A program made the position numbers and the translations under genes. The notes under the pieces are model-generated. The model searched no databases. It was not told the DNA's origin and saw only the letters and a program-made list of their open reading frames with translations. A stretch of 64,000 nt of DNA, from the NCBI GenBank assembly GCA_012295275.1, contig CM022679.1, positions 2,396,116 to 2,460,115 on the forward strand. The letters run 5' to 3'. Shown here in pieces: positions 28,001 through 40,989 of the stretch; positions within the stretch are counted from its first letter, which is position 1; each line of letters begins with the position of its first letter. The DNA is from Chrysomallon squamiferum (Eukaryota; Mollusca; Gastropoda; Neomphalida; Peltospiridae).

Positions 28001-31000
28001 CATTCATTTAATTGTTCTTTTGTTGTGGACTTTCAACCTGGAATCCAAAGTAGACTTCATCCAGACTGGACAAGGTTTTCTTCATAACAGACTAACAATA
28101 GTTGCACAGGACTTTGAAATGTGCAGTTTACTCAGAAATCCGGATTAGTCATAGGCCAGTTTTTGCTCAGTCCATTGTATATATATAATGTTTTTTTTAC
28201 TGTATTGTTTACATTTTATTTCAACCAGCCTGTCTGTACCTGGTTATTAATGGTAATACTGATATTTCAGTGTCATCAGTCTCACATAATTTGAAATACT
28301 AACTGTATGACTAATCATTAGCAGCATATGGTCAGAATTTCAAAATAAATGTTACTGTAAAAACAAACAATTTAAAAATATATATAATTTATTATTTTAG
28401 TTTAAAAAATAAAAAATTAATAAAAATTAATCTTTAATACTCTTAACTGTTATTCTTTCTGTAAACTAGAATAATATATAAATAAATTAAAACAAAATCA
28501 TAAATCATATTAAATTATACATATATGAAATATAGAAAATTAAGATAAAAAAAACCCCTACCAAAAGTGAAGAAAAAAGATGAATGAATGAAAAAGACAC
28601 TGAAACAGAAAGAAAAATATAAAACAACCAAAGACAGAAAACAAAAAAGTAAACAGAAAAATGGAAATGCTGCTATTCATATTTTTTGCTGCATTTTAAA
28701 TTCTTAGATTAAAAAAAAAAAAAAGTAAAACAATAAGAAAAATAAGTGTGGTGTTTGAGATAAAAAGTAATAAAAGCTAAATTAATATTCATCTGTCTCT
28801 CACGAGTAGTAAAATCACAAACATTTACATTAATGGCTTTTTAAGAAACTATAAACTGTATGACAGACTGCTGTAAGGCCACTAAAAATAATTCTTAAAG
28901 TTTAACAAAATGTCTGCAAGCAACTTGAGACAAATGACAAATTATTTAATACTGGATGATTATGTTAATACACAGACAACAAAATAAAAAATTAATTTGT
29001 TGTTTTATTCCATACATAACATCATCAAAATCATGTTTGTTTGTTAAATATTTATCAAGTACAATATCTTGTAAATTGAAAAATAAATAATTGTAAGATA
29101 TAATAAAATTTTATAAAAGTTAAAAAAAAAATATATAAAAAAATAACAACAGTAACTAAAAACAATGGATGAAAATTGAATATTTAATCTGTTCAGCCTA
29201 AATGACTATGTAAGTATTTATAAAACCACACCTAACTAAAGAGTATAGTTTTATTTCCTGACAACCACTTTATTTTCTTGTTTCTATTTATATAATTTAC
29301 TCACAGTAGAAAAGTCTGTGGTATATGTACTAACCCATATGTGAGATAAACCCATGTAAAAAATTATTTCTGTAAATGTAGTGTTATTTTCTCAAACAGT
29401 GGGTGAGGCAAATCCACTGGTTAAACCTGACATGATTCACAGGCTGTCTATGATCTATTCTTAATTTTCCATTCAAACCACTAAACACAGCTCTTGTACC
29501 AAAGATCTGTGGTATGTACTAACTTGTATGTGTAAAAATGAACTTAAACGCTTCCTTGCTGTTAATGCAGTGGATTTTCTGTAAAGATTTACTAAGTATC
29601 TGACAACAAAGAGCAGGCAACAGAAAATTATACAAGTTAGACAGTGTGTTGCAATCTTTTTCTGGTGTGCTGACATTAATTTTAATGCTGTATAAAATCA
29701 TTAGTTGTTTTTACAAGATAAGTATACGAAATGTTTCATAAACACAAACACATTCTTAATCAATAATTATATGCACCATGCATATAGTTAGCAATGAAGC
29801 AAATTACACTGGAAATAAATTCTGCTGCAATCATGTAATGGCTTACTCTTTTTTACACACCAGTTTAAGTGAACACTGAGTTATATTTGTGACTGTACAT
29901 AGTAAACTGAATAAAGAGATAAATCAACACGTGAACCTGTTTTTCAATCTGTTACACCCCTTTCTCTCAGCCAATCTTGTCTTACACAGAAAGAAGTAAG
30001 AAAGGGACAAAGTGAAGAGCAAAGGCTGAGGAAAAGGACAAACTGTACACTTAGTAAGATTTACTTGTACCTGTGTGACCAGTGGTCTTGTGTAAATACT
30101 GATTCTCTATACAAGTGATGTGAATCAGAGAAACCAGTTGACATGTTGACATTTGTCCACTGTGTGTAATATATATGAATATAGTGTGTTTTTATTTGTA
30201 TGTCTGTGTTTTTGCAGTAAATACACATGTACACTTTCATTTTGTCATGTTTGAAGCCAGATAGTTTGTCTTTCTCTCATCTGCACATATACACACTCAA
30301 TCTCTCTCTCTCTCTCACATACAGAAATATATACCCATCACATTTATACACACAAACATACATACATACATTTATATACACAAACATACATATATGCATA
30401 CATACACACATGTATATCCTGTCAAAGACCGAAACTCTTACAAATATACACATTTACATACATACACACACATACACACATATCTCACAAATAAAAATAG
30501 AATATAAATGAACTAAACAAAAGAACACACAAACATTTATAATCAACACAAATGCAAAATGAATGAGATAGCAGGAAACTGTTAAGTGGGAAATCCTTTA
30601 GAAAGAGACACACCTCTGTAAACAGGTATCATTAATAAGAGAGGCACTAGAGAAAGAGAAACAGAGACAGTGAGAAAGACAGAGTCAGAGATGAAAAAAA
30701 AAAGAGGCAGAAGAAAGAAAAAAAGTGCTACAGAAAAAGTGAGAAATAAAAGCAGGCAAAAAGACAGAAAGAAAAGAGTAAAAAGTGGCAGAGAGAAAGA
30801 ACAAATGACTGAATGTTTAATGACAAGGTAGAGAGAAAGAAAGAGACAGAAAAAAGAGTGAAAGACAGACAGAAAAAAGAAAGGAGAGGCAGAATGAGAG
30901 ACTTTTGATATGACTATGTACAAACAGTTTAGAAACTTGTTTATTAAAAAAAGACATTTCAAGTGACACATGCAGAGAAAACATCTTTAGAAAAGAGATT

Positions 31001-32025
31001 GCCATTATAGCAACAGATGACATTAGACACAGCAAGTTCTAGTGTACTCAAACATCCACTACAAAATATGTCACTGTCAAATATGTAATACAAGCAGTAT
31101 AAAACTGCTGTTATTTACTCAACTGTAGAATATCATCCTGTGTGTTGTTGAAGTGTATTATCTAACATAATCAGCAGGTTAATAGTTTAACTGTAAACTA
31201 TCCTGTGTGTTTTCAAGTACACAAACTGTGCAGTTCAAGCTGAAACCCTGTAACTGGTTTATCAAAGCAAATGATACAAGCTTTTCTGCTTGTAAGAAAA
31301 TTACTTGTATGTAACTGTTGAGTTGCTGGCATCAAATTTTATCTCTTACATCATCATCCATGTTGACCATTAAATTTTATTTATTCATCTGTTTCCAAAG
31401 TGTGGGTTAAAAGGTTTATTTGTGAGGGATATAAAACACATTATTTTCACCATTCTGATTTGTTCTTGACTTTCATTAAATGCACAAATAAATTCTACAT
31501 ATACTGACAGATTCGACATGGTCAGGAAGTTTAAAATGCCACCACACTTTTGATTTATTATTCAATCTGCTCTTTTACTTAAAATATTACAAACAATATT
31601 CTGTTTTACCAGTCATCTTGTCATTCATGTTGTCCCAAAATTCCCTGAAACAAGTTAATTCTGTTACATAATAAATTACAACTGAATCTTGTCAAACAGT
31701 AAATACTCTACTGTATAATGTTCATTTCCTTGTTCTTATTAATGGATACTTTTATAGCTCATCTTTCTCTGAAGAGAATATTAAAAGTAACTTGATGCCG
31801 CAGGCTTTGTTAATATTTCAAAAGCACGTGGCTAAAGATAGCTGCAAACAGATATTTATGAAAAAATAAAAATAGAAATAAATAAATTAAATTTTTTTTA
31901 AATAAATAAAGAAAAATTTGTATATTTGTTTGTTTAACAGAATCACAGCACCACAACAAAAAAAACATGGTTATTGGGGGAAAAAAAAAAAAAAAAAAAT
32001 AGGCATCAACACAACATAATAATAA

Positions 32026-32086
<61 letters not shown>

Positions 32087-32132
32087 TTAGTAGTAGTAGT
32101 AGTAGTAGTTAGTAGTAGTAGTAGTAGTAGTT

Positions 32133-32167
<35 letters not shown>

Positions 32168-35159
32168 ACCAAAACCAGAATATAATAATAGAAGAAGAAG
32201 AAGTAATAATAAATAAAATAAATAAGAAAAGGTTATCACATAAATCAATATATTTATTTTAAAACAAGCCAGAGATCCTGTTTTGAAGAAAACATTTACA
32301 CCAGCTTTTACAAATAAACACACACAAACTGCATACAACAAGATATTAAACATCCACAATGGAAATTACACACAGTATATTTCTAACAAAACTTGGAGAA
32401 CTTCCAATGGTGTCAGTCTGACAATACATAAAGGCTAAGGCCAACATGATGTATTTTTGTTGACTAACATCAAGAACACAAGTTATATTGTAAGTTTGTT
32501 AACTACTCTGACTGACAAAGTAACAGCTGTTCAGACAATCAACTGAGGAAAAAACAAGTATTAGACTATACATTTATTGATTTCACTGAAAATAGATTAG
32601 CTAATAATACTGAAATACAATTTATTCATGACTGCAGATATAAATCATTTTATTTCATTTAATTGTTGTTAGTATTTAATCATGTATGGAGGTAAGGTTC
32701 AACTTGGTAGTGGTAGAATGGTCTTTAATAGAAGTGAATCATTTCCTTAATAAATAACTGTAAATGTACATGTGTGTGTATATATATATATATACTAGTT
32801 ATGGTCCATACAAAGATATCAGATAATCCTGGAGTCTAGTGTCTGCCCCTGTTAGTGAGTTAGAGAAAACAAAGAGGCTACATATCACTTGTTAGCTCTG
32901 TGTAAAAACTGGTACTAAGATTCAGTCTGTTCGTTAATTATACAGTTAACAGTTTAACATACTAAAAGGTTTGTGACACAGTATTAAACTCCAGGACAGT
33001 GAATCAGTCACAAACATGGTCAACTATTTTCTGAATCCTATCTCCACAGTCTGACCATGAACAGTTTACTGAGTTTATCTGTAAAAATAAAATTCAGCAA
33101 GTTCGTGATGCATCAAAAAAGTCCTATAATCCTGAAGATAAAAAGACCAAGTCTGAATTTTCTGTAACAATATATAGTCACAGCTGGCCACTTGTAAAAA
33201 AGAAAAAGAAAAAGAAAGAATAAAAATGTCTTTGTGACCATATGGTCTTTTGATAAAGGTTAAAGTTTTACTTAAGTAAACTGAAGAAGTGTGTATACAG
33301 ACTGCTCTGTTCTATTACTTCATTCTATCTCTCATTCAGGGCATGTTCTTTCCTAAACAATGAACATTACAATGAAGTTAGAAATGAAATAAATGTATTT
33401 AGTTTAAAGATATCACAAACATTTGTTTTAATACCAGTAGTTACCAAATAAATAGTTTTTGTATAACAATGATTTCACAGAAAAGAACAGCTTTTGCCAG
33501 TCCATGAACTAAATTTGTCAGTTAGCAGCAAGGAATCTTACTTTTTACCTTCTTACAGACAGGATAACACATACCACAGCTTTAAGCAAACTATTAGTGA
33601 GTGCTACAAGTCCTTATCCTGCCTCATGTTAGTCCTATAACCACAGAGTTAACTGCCAAATACCCAGTCTACCTGATCAGTTAGCAGGTTAGAAAGTTAG
33701 TGTGAAATCACTATAAGTTTCCTGTTTCATTTTTCCATTAACAGTAATAATAAAAGTTGTAGCAGAATGCAGAAAATGGTAGACTGATGTCTCGGTCATA
33801 AAACAAACTTCTGACAAAGTGCTTGAAGCCCTCGAGGTAAGACATGTTATAAAGGTTTAAAAACAGTACTTACTGTAATACGCATAGCTTTCATGTCTAA
33901 TTCACTTAAAGCAGCTGTCGAGTTTTCTTAGCAGCTTAGAAACAGTTCACAGAGGAAGATAAAAAACACACAGAGAAAGATACAAAACATGCAGAGAAAG
34001 AGGTAAAGGAAAATGGCAGGAAGTAGAATGAAAAACTATGAAATGGAAAATTGGAAAGTATAATTGTGAAATGAAAAATTGTGAAATCAGAAATTGGAAA
34101 GAAAAGCTATGAAATGGAAAATTAGAAAGAAAAGCTATGAAATAGAAAATTAGAAAGAGAAATTATGAAATAGAAAATTAAAAAGAGAAACTATGAAATA
34201 GAAAATTGTATAGAGAAACAATGAAATAGAAAACTGTTTAGAGAAACTATGATATAGAAATTTGTATAGAGAAACTATGAAATAGAAAATTGTATAGAGA
34301 AACTATGAAATAGATAATTGTATAGAGAAACTACGATATAGAAAATTGTATAGAGAAACTATGAAATAGAAAATTAAGAGAAACTATGAAATAAAAAACT
34401 GTATAGAGAAACTTAAAAAGAGAAACTGTCAAATAGAAAATGAGAAAGCTAGGTTAGTGAAAACTTGAAAAAAGTCAACTGTTATGAAACAGAAATAATG
34501 AAGTAGAGAAAAGGGGAAACAAAAACAATCTAAACAGAACATAAAACACAAACAAAGGACAAAAGATAGTTTCTTACTGCAGAATTTTAAAATAAAATAA
34601 CTGATAAATCAAAATAAGAAAAATAATTCTGTGTATATTTTGATAACTGAACAGTCGTGATATTATTATGAATAACTACTGTCTAAACGTTAATAATCAG
34701 AATTGGTTTCCCTAAAAACAAGGAAAATAAAGAGACAAGAAATAAAAAAAAATAAAAATAAGAAAAAAACGTGAAAGAGAAAAAATGAAAGAAAAATAAA
34801 CTGACGTCTCTGCTATCTTCACAATGCCGATGTTGCTGCTGTTGTGTGCTGGACTAGTTCCAGATGCTGTAACAACATACACATCATTCCAAAACACTGT
34901 TTAATATGTGTCTTGGATATTTTTCAAAAATTACATGCAGAAAAAAAAAAGAAAAAAAGGAAAAAGGACAGAACTTTAAATTTAACAGAGTATTTAATGA
35001 GTTAATGTGTTTGTTTGTGTTTATATGGATGGATGGATGGATGGTTATCTGTATGTATAGATATATGTATATGTGCATGCATATATATGTATGCATGCAT
35101 GCACATATACACACACACACACACATATTTATGTGCATGTGAATGTGTGCGGGCACACC

Positions 35160-35222
<63 letters not shown>

Positions 35223-36827
35223 AAAAAGGGTGGTGGGACTTTCATTTTAGTTCAGGAAGAATGGAATTCTGGTTAATTCAAAAATAAATCACACTGATTT
35301 CTTTGTTCTGCTGCTATCAGTAGGGTTCAGTGTGTTGCCACACACACATTTCAGCAATCTGCTTTGTCTACATTCTGTTACACAACACAGTGTGTTCCCC
35401 ATTCTCTTGGCTTCACAACCTTTCACAACACCACATTCCAGAAAAACCACAGAGGAATACAGTTCATTCATAATGAAACATGGGGTATTTCACCCTCACC
35501 TTTTTTCATGTAGTCTACATCTGCCCTATGTAAAGTCACATGTACAGAACAGATCTTCTTAAATTCCAGAATGAGTGTTTCTAAAATTCTAAATCTTGAG
35601 ATAATACGGTTGTAAGATTTAATAATTCATGGTATGTTCTGACTTATTTAACAACGTTCTTTGAGCTGGAATCAGAACAAGATTTAAAATGTAATATATG
35701 TGATGCCTTGTTTAAAAAGTCAATGCTACATTAACTATATGTGCACCCACCCACATAAACACACACGTATATGAGTAAACAAAATGAAAGAAAATATCAT
35801 GTTATCACAGTCTTTCATAAATCAGTCATGGAGAACTGGTTAGACCTGGAAATGCCCGCAGAACAACACTGAGAAGTACTGATTCTACATACAAAGTTTT
35901 AGAAGATCACACTAACCAGTGGACTATAGTTATGTGCTGCTACATAACTTATTAAATATTTTAATTTAGCCTGGGAATTTATTTTTATATCTTACACTCA
36001 TAACTGACACAAAAACACCACAGGCTATGAAAAGTGATAAAATCTGAAAATAATTTTACAGTTAATTAACTTTGTAATAGTAAATAATAGTAAGAAATTC
36101 ATTAGTTAATTACACTTGAGAAAAACATGGGGAAATAAGAAGTAGAATAAAGATAAAAATAAAAACAGAAAAATGGAGAAAAAGTAAAAAGGAGAGAAAG
36201 AAAGAAATGAAAGGGATGAAGATGAATATCGACATATACTGGAAACAGAAACAACACACATAAACACACACATGCATGCATGCAGGCACATATACATATA
36301 CATATAAACACGTACACACATACACAAACGCTCACACAGACACACAAATAAAAACACACACATTCTTACAGAGAGAAAATGTAAAAGACTGTTTCTCCAT
36401 TACAAATCCATCAAACAACTGCAGAGCAGTGACTGAAGAAAGCTCAAACATCAGACAGACATTTGAAGGAAGTTTGTGATCTACCAGCAAACAACAGAAG
36501 CAACCTGTGAAAACACACAAAAATCTCCTCTGACCTTTTGTGTGTTAAAGAAATAAAAACCACAGACTCTTATCAAAATGTGACCTCTACCTAGCAACCC
36601 AGTTCATAAATATCACCGAATAAAGAAATGAATTACTAGTTTATGAACACATCAGAACATGTTAATAACAATTATGTGTGTATTCTTTTTCCTTTTCGTT
36701 CTTTAGTAAAATGCTTGCAGCTTGAAAATGCCAAGCTGAAAAATCTATCTTTCTGACAGTCTGTCTATCTGAATCTACCTGTTTATCTATATATCTCTAC
36801 GTCTGACTTTCTTCTTGTCTATCTGTT

Positions 36828-36900
<73 letters not shown>

Positions 36901-38531
36901 CTGTCCACATAATGAGAATAAAAATAAAATAAAATGTTTAAAACTACTGTAAGTGGATCTAGATCTCTTCAACCATATATAAAAACAAAATTTTAAAAAC
37001 AATTGTTATCATTAATATTAACAATTTTCATTCACCAGTTTTTAAGCCAATTCATGTTTTTATGAATCAACCACGTGGCAAAATTTCTGTGTTGAAAAAA
37101 AAAAAGGTTTAAAAAATGAACCTCAGTGCTGTTAATATTATAAATAGATCTGTCACTATTTTTTCTCTTCCTCAATGATTTTTACTTCCTTATTCATTTT
37201 ATTTCCTAATTTACAAAATATTATACAAATAAATAACATCCTCGTTTAATTTATTAATTTTATTATTATTATTATTATTATCATCATCAACTTGATCTTA
37301 TGTGCATTTCTGAAAAAAAATGAATATTTTTAAAAATTAAATTTACATGTATATACGTGTGTGTGTGTGTGTGTGTGTTTATTCTCTGTGTGTGTGGTGA
37401 TGATTTTAATAATTTTCTTTGCTATTGTTTTCAAGTTCTAAGTCAGCTGGAGAGAGAAGAGTTGTCTACATCTGACAACAGTGAGGAGGAGATGAAAGGA
37501 AGGAAAATATTCAGGGAAGTCAATTTGTCCGTCAGGCCAACTGTTTGTCTGTGAGGAATAACAGTTTAGTGCTACCTTCCTGACAACAAGTGATGTGTAA
37601 AACAACATCCCTGTGTCAGAATGAGATCATCAACGCAGTCAGACTTGTCAGCTCTGCTGTGTGGTGGTTAGTGTGTGGTGTCTATCTCAGCTAATTATCT
37701 ACTCTGTTAATTTACGTACATCATTTACACTCACAATGGTTCTATTACTAAATCTCTTAGAATGGTCAGTAATGGTTCATGGGGTCAAATCTGGTTAGTG
37801 GACACACATAGCTTATTTCAAGCTTCATTATGTAATATGTGATTTAGTCACACAATAAAACTGGTAATGAAAACACTGACTATTACTAAATCTGTTAGAA
37901 TGGTAATACAGTGGTTAGAGTGCTCCTTGGTGGATATACAGAGGCTAATTCCCAATTTAACTTTGTTCAGCACATATAAAATATTTGGTATATGTTTTCT
38001 TATATGTACATGAAAAGACCACAACATATTATAAAGTACTTTATTAAATTATTCTGATACTTAAAAATCATTAATAAAAAGAAAGATAATTTACACCAGG
38101 ATGCTATTTATTGTAAAGAATTATTTCAAATGATATTAGCACCAAAAAAACACAGTCAGTTCTTTTTGTTATCTGTTACATTTCTATAACTCAGGTTCCT
38201 GTTTTAGAGACTGAGAAAACACCACCTGTGTAAACTATGACCTATCATGATATATGAAGAAAAGAGTTTACATCAACAGTCACCTCTCCTTAACACATCC
38301 AGTCACTACACACTGAAAACTGAGTATTTTACCCAGTTCTGTTACACAGTCAGAAATAAGGTGAAGATGAAGGATGTGGAAAAACAAAAAAGCAAAATAT
38401 AAACAGAATATGTGGAAAGCTTTAAGTTTAATCACTATAGACAGTGAAAAAAAGAAGAAAAATTAAAAAATAAAAATATAATTTAGTTTTACTGTTCAGG
38501 AAGAAAAAACATGTTAGTATATCTTTATATA

Positions 38532-38580
<49 letters not shown>

Positions 38581-40958
38581 TTAATACAGTTTTAATATGT
38601 AATTTAATATAATTACTGAGTAAATTAAACTTTCCAACAATAGAAAAGGTCAGTGAATAACAAACAGTTACAATTCACAGCAGGTAATATTACCTGTTAT
38701 CTCATGTATGTTTGTACAAGTCATAAACAAGACTAATTGTATGGTAAGAAGACTAAGTAAATGTAAATAAAGGCATTGAGAAGCTGTTTAAAGTAAACCC
38801 TGACAGACAGATCAGTTAATAATACACAGGAGTATTTTGTGTATTTGAAAAAAATGTGATGCCTTAATATACTGTAAAAGAATATGACTGAATGTTACAT
38901 CTAATAACGTGTAACTAAATACACATACGCACACACAAACCCATACAGAATATATACATATATACATGCATATATTTATTCAAACACATACTAAATTTAA
39001 ACTTTGCTAAATATAATAATAAAACAAGAGGTAAAAACATTCTGACCTACTAAAATCAGTAACTGAATTCAAGCTATCAGCAGGTAGTGGAATTCATAAA
39101 TAACTGTACTGTTGTTGTTTAAAAAGGAGAGGAATTATTTAACACACTACAACTGTCATGTGTGTTTATGTATGAACACAGGATTCATCTGTCTGTAACA
39201 CTTTAAATCATTCCATTATTGTGTAGTGTTATAATTAGTGTGGACTATTTCTAGTTCATTATATTCCTATTATAGTAGTAAAATATGTTTTGCATAAACA
39301 GACTGACAATACACACCACACACACACACACACACACACACAGATACACATTATAATCACAAATCTATACAAAACCATATGAAAATTATAAAGCAACAAT
39401 AACATACAAAGATGTAAATATTGTTACAGCTTATAAACAAAGGTCTCTTAACAGTGTTTCCTAATGACTATATCAGGAAACAACCATGACAGAATGAAGA
39501 TCTCTTGATAAATAACCTAATTATAACAATTTCCAAAACAATAAAGCCTCTCAAAATATTCTAAGATAACTGGGTAATTATTATATTATATATATATATA
39601 CCACAAATCTGTATAGTAAATACAATTTATAAAAACACAGTTTATAACTATTATTACTTTAAAACCAGGACAGAGGGAAACTTTATAAAACCATTTTAAC
39701 TATTGTAAACTTTATTTAAAGATGTAATTAACAAAGAATGTTTTACTGAACCTTTGTCTTTGACCTAAGTATAGGTTTCCCAGAAGAGTTAAAACCATTA
39801 ACATCAATCTCTTTAAGATGCAGAATTAATAATATACCACATGTTACCACAGCCAGCCATTGTGCATTGTGAGACAAGTAAGCAATTAACTAACATCTGG
39901 TGTCAAATCCATTAACAGTCTGAGCTAATCAATACAAGATAAAAATGAAGAAATCTCAAATTTATCACAATGTTCATTTTATTTTACTTTTTCATATAAA
40001 AATGTCTAGATGACTGCAATAACAAGGGAAGGATGACATTTTTATATTTTTATATTAATTTATAATTACATGGCATCATGCAGATAATGACCTTGTAGAT
40101 AATGAGAGGAAAACTGTTTATGTAGTCAACTATTTTCATTTAGCAGCAAGGAATCTTCCATATAAACCTTCCCATGAACCTGAAAACACATAATGTGATG
40201 CTTTTTTTTTTTCCTATTATCTTTTGTTTGGGGAGGGTTGTGTTTCTCAGGAAAAGTTTGGGTTTTTTTCTTTTTTTTTCAGTAATTTATTTGAAAATGC
40301 AGAGGCTGAAAAGTCTGCAAAGAAAACAAAGAAAAATATTTCATGATGAGATCTGCTGTTAGCACAATCAACATTATCTTTTTTAACAATCTTCTCTGAA
40401 GCCAGAGTGTGACAATGCCCACAGGATTAATACTTCTTGAATCATTTAATAAACAGCCATTAGACTTTTTCTCATTTCAGCAAATGCTCCATGAAGTTTT
40501 ATCCATGGCATTTGGAAACAATTCCTAGTCTAAGAGCAGATATATAAATACAGATTCTTTGCTGCTAACTGATAAAAGGAGGCCTTGGGGCATGAGCAAT
40601 GGGTTTGTTTTCATCTTGTCATTGTTATTTAAACACTATGTCGGATACCTAAAAATATAATAATATTGTACATATACTTATTAACAATTCAAAATATATA
40701 TAATATCTGGTGACATATGCTAAATCATTTTTGTTTTTGTTTTTGTTTTTACTGGAAACAATATTTTCATATCCTGTATCACTGACATGTAGCAAAGAGC
40801 TATAATTTATCTACATTTACATAAATATACATAAAAGACATTGACTTTGTAAATATACACTGTTAAGAATAAGATCATTTTAAATAAATTTTAAAATAAT
40901 ATACATTTGACATATATTTAAAGGTTTCTCAGTTTTCTGTCAAAAAATATTTATTATT

Positions 40959-40989
<31 letters not shown>

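Noticed and set aside
27921-28148. 75-residue plus-strand frame rich in Cys
   Set aside because: No ATG start, no splice context, ordinary AT-rich base composition; chance open frame.
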